NCBI GenBank assembly: GCA_015689685.1
Contig: WVSL01000004.1
Location: 1-64,000, forward strand
DNA: 64,000 nucleotides
Direction: 5' to 3'
Source of the DNA: Rhodobacterales bacterium HKCCE2091
Lineage (GTDB): Bacteria; Pseudomonadota; Alphaproteobacteria; Rhodobacterales; Rhodobacteraceae
The position numbers and the translations under genes were made by a program. Of this stretch, positions 43,691 through 51,757 are shown in pieces; positions within the stretch are counted from its first letter, which is position 1, and every line of letters begins with the position of its first letter. The notes beneath the pieces are model-generated. The model had not been told where the DNA came from. It saw only the letters and a list, made by a program, of their open reading frames with translations, and made no database searches.

Positions 43691-44617
43691 ATGCGGCTCT
43701 ATCGACTGCTCGCCTCGGCGTTCCCGCACAGCTACGCGGCGAAGATAGCCGCGATCGGGCTGGCCGGCGTGATGTTCCCGGTGATCTGCGGCTACCTCGC
43801 GCATTTCTTCCTGGCGCCGAACGCGCTCGGCCACGGCCACCTCGTGCTGGCAATCGTCTCCGTCGCCGCCGTCGTCAGCGCCGCGGCCACCTTCACCGCG
43901 CTGCGGTCGTTGCTCGCGCCGGTGGAACTGGTCCGCCGGACGCTGGAGGATTTCGGGCGCACCGGGGCCCATGACCCCCTGCCGCGCGGCTTCCGCGACG
44001 ACGCGGGCCGGCTGATGGAACTGACCGATCACTTCCTGTCGACCGTGCGGACGGAGCTTCGGATCAGCCGCAACGCCGCCGATACCGACCCGCTGACCGG
44101 GCTCCTGAACCGCCGCGGCTTCGACCGGCTCCGGCCGCTGACGGACAAGGGCAGCCTGATCTTCGTCGACCTCGACCGGTTCAAGCAGGTGAACGACAAG
44201 CTCGGCCACGATTCGGGCGACCTCGTGCTTTCCGCCGTCGCCGAGCTTCTCCGCTCGATCCTGCGCGAGGGCGAACTGGTTGCGCGGTTCGGGGGCGAGG
44301 AATTCGTTGTCCTGCTGCCCGACCTGACGCTGGACCAGGCGACCGACGTGGCGGAGCGGATCCGGGCGTCGGCCGAACAGCGGCTCGCCACCCGGCTCGG
44401 CCCGGTGACGATCTCGGCGGGTGTCGCGACGATGGACGAGAACCGGGATTTCGCCGCCGCGCTCACTGCCGCCGACCGCGCCGTCTACTGCGCCAAGCGG
44501 GCGGGCCGGAACCGGGTCTGCGTCGCCGGACTGGGCGAGCCCTACCGCGGCAGCGGGTTCGAGGGCAGCAGCGAGATGCAGGTTCTTCCGCGCCAGAGGC
44601 TGGCCGCGGCTGGATAG
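43691..44617 (+). CDS. membrane-bound diguanylate cyclase (GGDEF)
   Basis: A 308-aa protein with two membrane helices in the first 80 residues (about 15-40 and 48-75), a HAMP-like linker and a C-terminal GGDEF domain: DTDPLTGLLNRRGFD, FVDLDRFKQVNDKLGHDSGD, and the active-site GGEEF (ARFGGEEFVVLLPD). The Glu-Glu form is active in other cyclases. It makes c-di-GMP from two GTP. ATG at 43691 follows GGAGA; a GTG at 43649 would add 14 residues. No RxxD inhibitory site is obvious before GGEEF. Confidence 0.92.
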   Translation: MRLYRLLASAFPHSYAAKIAAIGLAGVMFPVICGYLAHFFLAPNALGHGHLVLAIVSVAAVVSAAATFTALRSLLAPVELVRRTLEDFGRTGAHDPLPRGFRDDAGRLMELTDHFLSTVRTELRISRNAADTDPLTGLLNRRGFDRLRPLTDKGSLIFVDLDRFKQVNDKLGHDSGDLVLSAVAELLRSILREGELVARFGGEEFVVLLPDLTLDQATDVAERIRASAEQRLATRLGPVTISAGVATMDENRDFAAALTAADRAVYCAKRAGRNRVCVAGLGEPYRGSGFEGSSEMQVLPRQRLAAAG

Positions 44618-44636
44618 ACCCTCGGGCCCACGGCCC

Positions 44637-45428
44637 TCAGGCGGAATGCGCGCCCGCCGCCAGCGCGGCGACGAAGCTCAGCACCTCGTCCGCGGGCTTG
44701 CCCGACGCGATTTCCGACACGATGGCCGAGCCGACGACGGCGCCGTCCGCGACGCCCGCGATCTCGGCCGCGGTTTCCGGCGTGCGGATACCGAAGCCGA
44801 CCACCACGGGCAGGTCCGTCGCCGCCTTGATCCGCGCCACGTCGGGACCCACGGCCGAAGCCTGCGCCGCCGCCGCCCCGGTGATCCCGGTGATCGAGAC
44901 GTAGTAGACGAAGCCCGAGGTGTTCTGCAGCACGCGGGGCAGCCGCTTGTCGTCGGTCGTCGGCGTGGCGAGGCGGATGAAGTCGATGCCGGCGGCGAGC
45001 GCGGGCAGGCACAGTTCGCTGTCCTCTTCCGGCGGCAGGTCGACGACGATCAGGCCGTCGATCCCGGCCTCGACGGCCTCGGCCAGGAACCGGTCGACGC
45101 CGAGCGAGTAGATCGGGTTGTAGTAGCCCATCAGCACGATCGGCGTCTCCGCGTCGTCCTGCCGGAACTCGCGCACCATCTGCAGCGTCTTGCGCAACGT
45201 CTGCCCGCCCTCGAGCGCCCGCTGCCCGGCAAGCTGGATCGTCGGCCCGTCGGCCATCGGGTCGGTGAACGGCACGCCGAGCTCGATCACGTCGACGCCC
45301 GCGGCGGGCATCCCGCGCATGATCTCGAACGACCGCGCGTAGTCCGGATCGCCGGCCATCAGGTAGGCGACGAAGGCCTTACGGTCCGCCTCGGCGAGCG
45401 CCGCGAATTTTGCTTCGATCCTGGACAT
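44637..45428 (-). CDS. trpA: tryptophan synthase alpha chain
   Basis: A 263-aa (beta/alpha)8 enzyme that cleaves indole-3-glycerol phosphate. Catalytic Glu and Asp lie in [18 protein letters not shown] near residues 46-63, the phosphate loop in GFGIRTPE and GSAIVSEI, and [12 protein letters not shown] is conserved. GGAGGG precedes the ATG. It is a single gene, separated from trpB by 10 kb and on the other strand. Confidence 0.97.
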   Translation of the reverse strand: MSRIEAKFAALAEADRKAFVAYLMAGDPDYARSFEIMRGMPAAGVDVIELGVPFTDPMADGPTIQLAGQRALEGGQTLRKTLQMVREFRQDDAETPIVLMGYYNPIYSLGVDRFLAEAVEAGIDGLIVVDLPPEEDSELCLPALAAGIDFIRLATPTTDDKRLPRVLQNTSGFVYYVSITGITGAAAAQASAVGPDVARIKAATDLPVVVGFGIRTPETAAEIAGVADGAVVGSAIVSEIASGKPADEVLSFVAALAAGAHSA

Positions 45429-45530
45429 GGGCCCTCCGACGTCGGTCAGGTGGATGTGCCGGAACCGGGCCGGGCCGTCAATGGGGCCGCGGGGACTGGC
45501 AAAGCCCCCGATCCGCACCAGATAGGGGGG

Positions 45531-45725
45531 ATGAACTATCTGCTCGCCATCCTCCTGCCCCCGCTTTCGATCGCCCTCGCCGGGCGGCCGATCCTGGCGA
45601 TCCTGGTCTTCGTGATCTGGGTGCCGGCGCTCATCTTCAGCGGCGGTCTCACCCATCCGATGTTCATCCTGCTCGCCTGGTTCATCATCTTCACCCGTGC
45701 CAACCGCGGGGTGGGTGACCGCTAG
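45531..45725 (+). CDS. small two-helix membrane protein (Pmp3/YqaE-like)
   Basis: A 64-aa hydrophobic protein starting at the ATG at 45531 after a G-rich site. [17 protein letters not shown] near residues 4-20 has the Leu-Pro-Pro-Leu motif of the YqaE/Pmp3 stress-response membrane peptides; a second helix covers about 24-56. The similarity to Pmp3 is partial because the second half differs. It is divergent from trpA with about 100 bp between. Confidence 0.65.
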   Translation: MNYLLAILLPPLSIALAGRPILAILVFVIWVPALIFSGGLTHPMFILLAWFIIFTRANRGVGDR

Positions 45726-45741
45726 GCGCGGACGGCCGGGA

Positions 45742-46152
45742 TCAGCCCGGCTCCCCGTCCTGCATCACCATCCATCGCACGCCGAAGCGGTCCGACAGCG
45801 CGCCGTAGAGCGGTGCGAAGAAGGTCGGCGAAAGGTCCATCCGCACCTCGCCGCCCTCGGCCAGCGCATTCCAGACCCGCCGGGTCTCCGCCGCGTCGGG
45901 CAGCGCCACCGCGATGTTGCAACCCGACATCACCGGCGGCGCGCCGGTCGGATCATCGCTGGCATAGAGCCAGCCGCTGCCGATCTGCACCGCCGCGTGC
46001 ATGACCGTGCCGTCGGGCCAGTCGTCGCCGCGCTCCTCGGGCGGCATCATCTCGGCGCCCATGATCTGCGGGTCGGTGCCGAAGATCTCGCCGTATCGGG
46101 TCATCGCCTCGCGGCAGGTGTTGCGGAAGAACACGTAGGGAATCGGCTGCAT
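45742..46152 (-). CDS. VOC family protein (PhnB/glyoxalase-like)
   Basis: A 136-aa protein of the vicinal-oxygen-chelate fold, PhnB-like branch: [20 protein letters not shown] near residues 5-24, [16 protein letters not shown] near 52-67 and the C-terminal [18 protein letters not shown]. Function of this branch is unknown; some members act in antibiotic resistance or as demethylases by name only. Confidence 0.9.
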   Translation of the reverse strand: MQPIPYVFFRNTCREAMTRYGEIFGTDPQIMGAEMMPPEERGDDWPDGTVMHAAVQIGSGWLYASDDPTGAPPVMSGCNIAVALPDAAETRRVWNALAEGGEVRMDLSPTFFAPLYGALSDRFGVRWMVMQDGEPG

Positions 46153-46274
46153 CGGGGGGCTCCTCGCTGATCCGGCGCCACGATGGCACGGCCGTGCCCG
46201 TCGCGCAAAAGCGGCGCTTGCGCCCCGGCGGGTCCCTGCCTAGGTAGGCCCGTCACTTTCGAAAGGGCCGAGAC

Positions 46275-47372
46275 ATGGGCTTCAGGATGGGGATCGTCGG
46301 GCTGCCGAACGTCGGCAAGTCGACGCTGTTCAACGCGCTGACCCGCACCGCCGCCGCGCAGGCGGCCAATTTCCCGTTCTGCACCATCGAGCCGAACGTG
46401 GGCGACGTCGCCGTGCCGGACCCGCGGCTCGACCGGCTGGCGGAGATCGCGAAGTCCAAGCAGATCATCCCGGCCCGCATGACCTTCGTCGACATCGCGG
46501 GGCTGGTGAAGGGCGCGTCGAAGGGCGAGGGGCTCGGCAACCAGTTCCTCGCGAACATCCGCGAGGTCGACGCCATTGCCCATGTCCTGCGCTGCTTCGA
46601 GGACGGCGACGTGACCCATGTCGAGGGCCGCGTGGACCCGATCGCGGACGCCGAGACGATCGAGACCGAGCTGATGCTCGCCGACCTCGAATCGATCGAG
46701 AAGCGGCTGCAGAACCTGACCCGCAAGGTGCGCGGCGGCGACAAGGAAGCGGTGCAGCAGGAACGGCTTCTGAAAGCCGCGCAGGCGGTGCTTGAGGACG
46801 GCAGGCCGGCCCGCGCCGTCGAGGTCGCTGAGGACGACGCGAAGGCCTGGAAGGGCCTGCAATTGTTGACCACAAAGCCGATCCTCTATGTCTGCAACGT
46901 CGAGGAATCCGCTGCCGCGAGCGGCAACGCGCAGTCCGAGCGCGTCGCCGCGATGGCCGCCGAACAGGGCGCCGCGCATGTCGTGATCTCGGCCCGGATC
47001 GAGGAGGAGATCAGCCAGCTCGACGCCGACGAACAGGCCATGTTCCTCGAGGAAATGGGCCTCGACGAAGCCGGGCTCGACCGCCTGATCCGCGCCGGTT
47101 ACGAACTGCTCGGCCTGATGACCTACTTCACCGTCGGCCCGAAGGAGGCGCGCGCCTGGACCATCCGCCGCGGCACGCTCGCGCCGCTGGCCGCGGGCGT
47201 GATCCACGGCGATTTCGAGAAGGGGTTCATCCGGTCCGAGACCATCGCCTACGACGACTACGTCGCGCTCGGCGGGGAAACGGCGGCGAAGGAAGCGGGC
47301 AAGATGCGGGTCGAGGGCAAGACCTACGAGGTCAAGGACGGCGACGTCCTGCACTTCCTGTTCAACGCCTGA
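46275..47372 (+). CDS. ychF: redox-regulated ATPase YchF/Obg-like
   Basis: A 365-aa Obg-family ATPase. The P-loop [14 protein letters not shown] is at residues 9-22, switch motifs are [19 protein letters not shown], and the altered G4 motif makes the family prefer ATP. A coiled-coil arm ([20 protein letters not shown]) and C-terminal TGS domain follow ([17 protein letters not shown]). It binds ribosomes and is linked to oxidative stress and translation fidelity. Confidence 0.97.
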   Translation: MGFRMGIVGLPNVGKSTLFNALTRTAAAQAANFPFCTIEPNVGDVAVPDPRLDRLAEIAKSKQIIPARMTFVDIAGLVKGASKGEGLGNQFLANIREVDAIAHVLRCFEDGDVTHVEGRVDPIADAETIETELMLADLESIEKRLQNLTRKVRGGDKEAVQQERLLKAAQAVLEDGRPARAVEVAEDDAKAWKGLQLLTTKPILYVCNVEESAAASGNAQSERVAAMAAEQGAAHVVISARIEEEISQLDADEQAMFLEEMGLDEAGLDRLIRAGYELLGLMTYFTVGPKEARAWTIRRGTLAPLAAGVIHGDFEKGFIRSETIAYDDYVALGGETAAKEAGKMRVEGKTYEVKDGDVLHFLFNA

Positions 47373-47410
47373 CGCGCCAGTCGTTAACGCGCCGGGCGGC
47401 CGAGAAAGGC

Positions 47411-47465
47411 CGGGTAGAAACCGGGTAGAATGCAGGTAGAAACGGGGTAGAAACCGGGTAGATTT
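47411..47465. repeat. five 11-bp direct repeats
   Basis: GGTAGA recurs with exact 11-bp spacing at 47413, 47424, 47435, 47446 and 47457; the fuller unit is CGGGTAGAAAC with small changes. The array lies in the 168-bp gap between the convergent ychF and DUF2945 genes, which also contains three GTTAAC sites (47383, 47494, 47524). Purpose unknown. Confidence 0.85.
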
Positions 47466-47540
47466 TTCCGGCCCGGTCCTGCCGCGCGAAGCCGTTAACG
47501 CCGCGGCGCAGGGGCAGGACGCGGTTAACCCGCCGCCGCC

Positions 47541-47753
47541 TCAGTCCGCGCGGCGGACCTCCGACTTCAGCTTGAGGACCTTCTGCCCGTCATCCTGTTC
47601 GATGACGAGCGCGGGGTCGTCGCTCGTGCCGTCGCGGGTGATCTCGGTGCCGTCGATGGTGCGGGTGACCTTGCGGTCGTAGCTGGCGGTGACCTTGCCC
47701 GCCGCGGTGCCGCTGCCCCAGTCCCATTCGACCTTCGTGCCTTCGCGGATCAT
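47541..47753 (-). CDS. DUF2945 (HVA1-type) small protein
   Basis: A 70-aa protein: KVEWDWGSGTAAGKVTASY near residues 8-26 and the repeated charged strands to the C-terminus match DUF2945, a small Tudor/SH3-like fold also called hypervirulence-associated. The start at 47753 is fixed by GGAGG 5 nt upstream; longer readings have no ribosome site. A GGAAC-type promoter lies about 30-55 bp upstream, in keeping with a general-stress gene. Confidence 0.85.
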   Translation of the reverse strand: MIREGTKVEWDWGSGTAAGKVTASYDRKVTRTIDGTEITRDGTSDDPALVIEQDDGQKVLKLKSEVRRAD

Positions 47754-47782
47754 GTCTGCCTCCGGTGCTGCCTCGTTCACCG

Positions 47783-47808
47783 AACCCGCGACCCCGCCCC
47801 GCCGTTCC
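47783..47808 (-). promoter_or_regulatory. EcfG-like promoter of the DUF2945 gene
   Basis: Minus strand GGAAC (47808-47804), 17-nt spacer, GGTT (47786-47783). One mismatch from the EcfG consensus, and the same -10 variant as upstream of katE. Start of transcription would be near 47776, about 23 nt before the ATG. Confidence 0.5.
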
Positions 47809-47865
47809 GTCGGTGGCCGGATTTCGCGGCATCCCGCCGCGCCGGGGCGAGACACCGGGGGCGTG

Positions 47866-48726
47866 TCAGCCGACCGATTTCCCGATCTCGACGATCGCCT
47901 CGCGGACGAACTGCAATTCCTTCCGGTCGGTGCGGCTGTAGAGGTAGATCGACCGCTCCATCGCCGGGGTGAGGCGGATGCGGCTGACGCCCTCGTCGCT
48001 TTCGAAGCCCCAGTCGGTCAGGATCGTGGCGACGTAGCCTTCCCGCACCAGTTGCCGGATGGAGGGCAGCGAGTCGAGTTCCGCGACGATGTTCGCGGTC
48101 ACGCCCGACCGCGCCAGGCCCTCGTGGACCAGTTCGGGCGTGACGTTCGGTTCGGACCCGTGGGCGAGGGGCAGTTCCGCGACCTCTGAAAGGTTCATCT
48201 CGGGCGGGAGGTTCCACGCCGCCGGGGCGAAGAGGTGCAGCCGGTCGCGGTAGAGAAGCTCCGTCTTCACATTGTCGATCCGGGCGAAGTGGGGAACCAC
48301 GACGAAATCGAGCAGGCGCTTGCGCAGCATGTCGAGAAGCTGGAGGCTTCCCTGCTCGGCGATCCGGAAGGTGACGTTGCCCTCGGTCAGGAACCGCCGC
48401 AGCAGGGGCACGCCGACGACCGGCATGACGGTCGGCGCCATGCCGAGCGTCGCCCTGTGGGTGGTGCGGTGGCTGTTGGCGATGTCGTGCCGGACCCGTT
48501 CGATGTCGTTCAGGATCTGCTGCGCCCGCGCGAACAGCACCCGCCCCGCCGGGGTCGGGACCACGCCGCGGGAGGTGCGGTCGAGCAGCGGCGTCGCCAT
48601 CTCGGTTTCGAGGATGCGGATCTGCTGGCTGAGCGCCGGCTGGCTCAGGTTCAGGTGCCCGGCGGCGCGCGAGATGCTGCCGTCCTCGACGATCTGGACG
48701 AAGTACTTGAGCCGCCTGGTATCCAT
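47866..48726 (-). CDS. LysR-family transcriptional regulator
   Basis: A 286-aa LysR protein. Residues 1-60 are the winged HTH (RRLKYFVQIVEDGSISRAAG, then LSQPALSQQIRILE); the rest is the periplasmic-binding-protein-like effector domain. The N-terminus is near that of NAC/CynR-type regulators. It lies 21 nt downstream of the leftward P450 gene in the same direction, so it may be co-transcribed and control the divergent P450 pair. Confidence 0.92.
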   Translation of the reverse strand: MDTRRLKYFVQIVEDGSISRAAGHLNLSQPALSQQIRILETEMATPLLDRTSRGVVPTPAGRVLFARAQQILNDIERVRHDIANSHRTTHRATLGMAPTVMPVVGVPLLRRFLTEGNVTFRIAEQGSLQLLDMLRKRLLDFVVVPHFARIDNVKTELLYRDRLHLFAPAAWNLPPEMNLSEVAELPLAHGSEPNVTPELVHEGLARSGVTANIVAELDSLPSIRQLVREGYVATILTDWGFESDEGVSRIRLTPAMERSIYLYSRTDRKELQFVREAIVEIGKSVG

Positions 48727-48747
48727 GCCGCCGGAGACTACTCCGCC

Positions 48748-49974
48748 TCAGTCGACGAGGGCCAGCCGCACCGGAACGCTGAGCGGGCCGTATTCGGGCC
48801 ATGTCGTCATCGGGACCGGGCCGACGATCTCGATCTCCTTCACGTGGCGAGCCATCAGTTCGACCGTGGCGGTGATCATGATCATGGCGATGTCGCGGCC
48901 CATGCACATGTGCGGGCCGCGGCCGAAGGCGATGTGATCGGGTTCGTCCGAGCGGTCGAGCCGGAAGGTGTCGGGATCGCGGAACACCGAGGGATCGCGG
49001 TTCGCCGCGCAGAAGGACAGGGCGATCGGTTCGTCCTGGCAGATGTGCCGCCCGTTGACCACGATGTCCTCGACCGGGGTGCGCGCGAAGCCGCGATAGG
49101 GCGAGTAGAGCCGCAGCAGTTCCTCCACCGCCGCGGGAATTTTCGCCGGGTCGTCGCGCAGGAGCGCGAGGTGTTCGGGGTGCCGCGAGAAATGAATGGT
49201 GATCGAGCCGATGAAGGTCGTGGGGGCGATGATGCCCACCAGCAGAAGCTGCCGGACGGTTCCGAGGATCAGGTCGTCGGGCAGCGGCGCATCGTTGTGG
49301 CGCGCGGCGAGCATGGCGCTGACCGGGTCGCGCCTTGGGTCGCGCGGCGTTTCCTTGCGGTCGAGGATGAGGCGTCCGGCGGCCTCGTAGAGCACGAGCG
49401 AGGTGGCCTGGATCTTCTCCAGGTCCATTTCCTCGATTGCGATGGTGAATTCCTGGCCCTGGTCGCGGACCTTGCGGGCGTCTTGGTCGGACAGCCCGAA
49501 GAACTCGGCCAGCACCTCGGCCGGGAGCCCGTAGCTGTAGCCCCGGCACATGTCGCCGCCCTTGTCGTCGATGAACGGCTGGAACAGGCGGGCCGCGATG
49601 TCCCGTATCTTCACCTGCCATTCGTCGAGCAGCTCCTTGCGGAACAGGGGCGCCAGCGCGCGGCGGTAGGGCGTGTGTTCCGGCGGGTCGAGGTGCAGCG
49701 GCGGCCGCCGCCCGGTGGAGGCGACCTTGGGCACGATGTTCTGGACCCGCGTGGTATAGACCTTCGGCGTGGAGATCGCGTGGGCCACGTCCTCGTAGCG
49801 GGTGTAGAGCCAGAAGCCGCCCATGTCGTTGGAATGCGCCACCGGGCAGCGGCGGCGCAGATCGTGGAAAAGCTCGTGAATCTCGTCGAAGCCGTCCACC
49901 GTCGCGGTGAAGTCGTGGTCCCGCGAGAAGCGGTGGGTGTTGCGCGGCTGCGGTCGGGTGTCTTCGGGTTTCAT
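48748..49974 (-). CDS. cytochrome P450 with altered I-helix
   Basis: A 408-aa soluble bacterial P450. The heme-thiolate motif is AFGRGPHMCMG near residue 355, the ExxR is EELLRLY near 277 and the PERF-like region is FRDPDTFRLDR. In the I-helix the usual acid-Thr pair reads GIIAPTTF: the Thr is kept but the acid that delivers protons for oxygen activation is Pro. Such P450s may rely on substrate groups for proton transfer. Needs a ferredoxin and reductase; a ferredoxin gene is 1.4 kb away beyond the second P450. GAGGT is 7 nt before the ATG. Confidence 0.92.
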   Translation of the reverse strand: MKPEDTRPQPRNTHRFSRDHDFTATVDGFDEIHELFHDLRRRCPVAHSNDMGGFWLYTRYEDVAHAISTPKVYTTRVQNIVPKVASTGRRPPLHLDPPEHTPYRRALAPLFRKELLDEWQVKIRDIAARLFQPFIDDKGGDMCRGYSYGLPAEVLAEFFGLSDQDARKVRDQGQEFTIAIEEMDLEKIQATSLVLYEAAGRLILDRKETPRDPRRDPVSAMLAARHNDAPLPDDLILGTVRQLLLVGIIAPTTFIGSITIHFSRHPEHLALLRDDPAKIPAAVEELLRLYSPYRGFARTPVEDIVVNGRHICQDEPIALSFCAANRDPSVFRDPDTFRLDRSDEPDHIAFGRGPHMCMGRDIAMIMITATVELMARHVKEIEIVGPVPMTTWPEYGPLSVPVRLALVD

Positions 49975-50053
49975 GCGGTTACCTCTCGGTCCGGTCGGAC
50001 CCTGGTGCGGTTGAACAGCCGGTGTCGGCGGCTGTCAAGTTTCGATTTTGGCG

Positions 50054-50067
50054 ATGGCCGTTGCCAT
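50054..50067. promoter_or_regulatory. inverted repeat between the P450 genes
   Basis: ATGGC-CGTT-GCCAT is a perfect 5-bp-arm palindrome roughly midway between the divergent P450 starts (80 bp and 95 bp away). It is a possible LysR site; the arms are short. Confidence 0.3.
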
Positions 50068-50161
50068 AAGTTTGGCCGATAGCGACAGGAGATCTTCGGA
50101 ATAGGTCGGCCCGCCGGCACGGCGTAATCTGCGCGGAACGGCCGGATCGGGAGGACAGGTC

Positions 50162-51352
50162 ATGGCGGAGACCGAGGCGGGTGCGGCGGACTGGGATTTC
50201 CAGGACGTCCGGGACACCGACGCGCGATACGACAGCTACAAGGTGCTGCGCCGGAGATGCCCGGTGCCGCTGTCCTTCGACGGCAATACCGGCGCCCCGG
50301 TGCGGTCGGTGATGCGCTACAGGGACGCGCAGGACGTGCTGCGCGACCCCGCGACCTTCGCCAATTCCAAGCGCACGCGGATGCACATCCGCCGCCCGCC
50401 GCTGGAAAGCGACCCGCCGGAGCACCCGCAGATCCGGCGCGCGCTGCAACCGTTCTGGACCCCGCCCGCGGTGAAGGCGTTCGAGCCGACGTCCCGGCGG
50501 CTGGTGCGCGAACTTCTCGATCCGCTGATCGCGGCCGGGGAGGGCGACCTGGCCGCCGGTTTCTCGCGCCCGCTGCCGGCGCAGGTGCTGCTGACCTTCA
50601 TGGGCCAGCCGGCCGAAGACTGGGCCTACATCAAGCGCCATTCCGACGACGTCCGCCCGATCATCTTCACCTCGCAGGCGCAACGCGACCTCTACGCCAA
50701 TGCCGATGCCGAGATGTGGGATTACAGCCGCAGGATGGTCGAGGACCGGGAGGCCAACCCCCGCGATCCGAAGACCGACATCGTCGCCTGTCTCCTGTCG
50801 ACCGAGATCGACGGCGCGCCGATGGACCGGGACCTCGTGCTCGGGACCGTCCGGCTGATCATCGCGGCCGGGCACGATTCCACCACCCAGGCGCTCAACA
50901 TCTGCATCCATCACCTGGCGACGCGGCCCGACCACCAGGACCACCTGCGCCGGAACCCCGAGGCGATCCGCGCGGCGATCGAGGAGATCCTGCGCTATCG
51001 CAGCCCGGTGACGACGATGCCGCGCCACGTCAATACGGATGTCGAGATAGCCGGGACCGCGATCGCGGCGGGGTCGATCCTGCATGTCTGCTTTGCCTCG
51101 GCCAACCACGACCCGGAGATCTTCGACCGCCCCGACGAGTGCATCCTCGACCGGAAGCCGAACCCTCACATGGTGTTCGGGCAGGGCATCCACGGCTGCC
51201 TCGGCGCGCCGCTGGCGCGGCAGGAGATGCTGGTCGGGCTGTCCAGCCTCTTGCAGCGGACGAAGGGGTTCGGGCTGTCGGGCGAGCCCGGCCGGATGAA
51301 GGGGCACCACCTCGGCTACGACGCGCTGCCGATGTGGATCGAGCCGGCGTGA
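50162..51352 (+). CDS. cytochrome P450
   Basis: A 396-aa bacterial P450 with all usual motifs: I-helix IIAAGHDSTTQAL near 238-250, ExxR in EEILRYR near 280, and the heme-thiolate loop MVFGQGIHGCLGAPLAR near 338-354. GGGAGGACAGGT precedes the ATG. Divergent from the other P450 gene and followed 39 nt later by a ferredoxin gene, which is its likely electron donor. The substrate is unknown. Confidence 0.95.
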   Translation: MAETEAGAADWDFQDVRDTDARYDSYKVLRRRCPVPLSFDGNTGAPVRSVMRYRDAQDVLRDPATFANSKRTRMHIRRPPLESDPPEHPQIRRALQPFWTPPAVKAFEPTSRRLVRELLDPLIAAGEGDLAAGFSRPLPAQVLLTFMGQPAEDWAYIKRHSDDVRPIIFTSQAQRDLYANADAEMWDYSRRMVEDREANPRDPKTDIVACLLSTEIDGAPMDRDLVLGTVRLIIAAGHDSTTQALNICIHHLATRPDHQDHLRRNPEAIRAAIEEILRYRSPVTTMPRHVNTDVEIAGTAIAAGSILHVCFASANHDPEIFDRPDECILDRKPNPHMVFGQGIHGCLGAPLARQEMLVGLSSLLQRTKGFGLSGEPGRMKGHHLGYDALPMWIEPA

Positions 51353-51391
51353 GGGACGGATGAGACGGATGAGGCGGGGACGGGACGCGGC

Positions 51392-51715
51392 ATGATCCGG
51401 GTGACCTTCGTGGCCGCCGACGGCGGGACGACCAGCGTCGAGGTCGAGGAAGGCGTGACGGTCAAGGACGCCGCCGTGCCGAACGGGGTGGAGGGGATCG
51501 TGGCGGAATGCGGGGGTTGTTGTTCCTGCGCGACCTGCCACGTCCACGTCGACGCCGCCGACCTCGCGAAGTTCCCGACCCGCGAGGCGAACGAGGAGGC
51601 GATGCTGGAATTCACCGCCCGCGACGCGACCGGGACCAGCCGTCTCGGCTGCCAGCTTTTCCTCGAGGAAGGGATGGGGAGCGTGACCGTGACCCTGCCG
51701 GACCGGCAGGTCTAG
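51392..51715 (+). CDS. 2Fe-2S ferredoxin (adrenodoxin/putidaredoxin type)
   Basis: A 107-aa ferredoxin with cluster cysteines in AECGGCCSCATCHV (residues 39-52) and the distal Cys of RLGCQL near 86. This CX5CX2CXnC arrangement is that of redox partners of class I P450s. It has no reductase gene beside it, so a reductase must be encoded elsewhere. One extra Cys (GGCCSC) is adjacent to the cluster ligands. Confidence 0.93.
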   Translation: MIRVTFVAADGGTTSVEVEEGVTVKDAAVPNGVEGIVAECGGCCSCATCHVHVDAADLAKFPTREANEEAMLEFTARDATGTSRLGCQLFLEEGMGSVTVTLPDRQV

Positions 51716-51757
51716 CCGGAGTCCGGGACGGCGGATCGCGGCGGTCCGGGTCACCGC

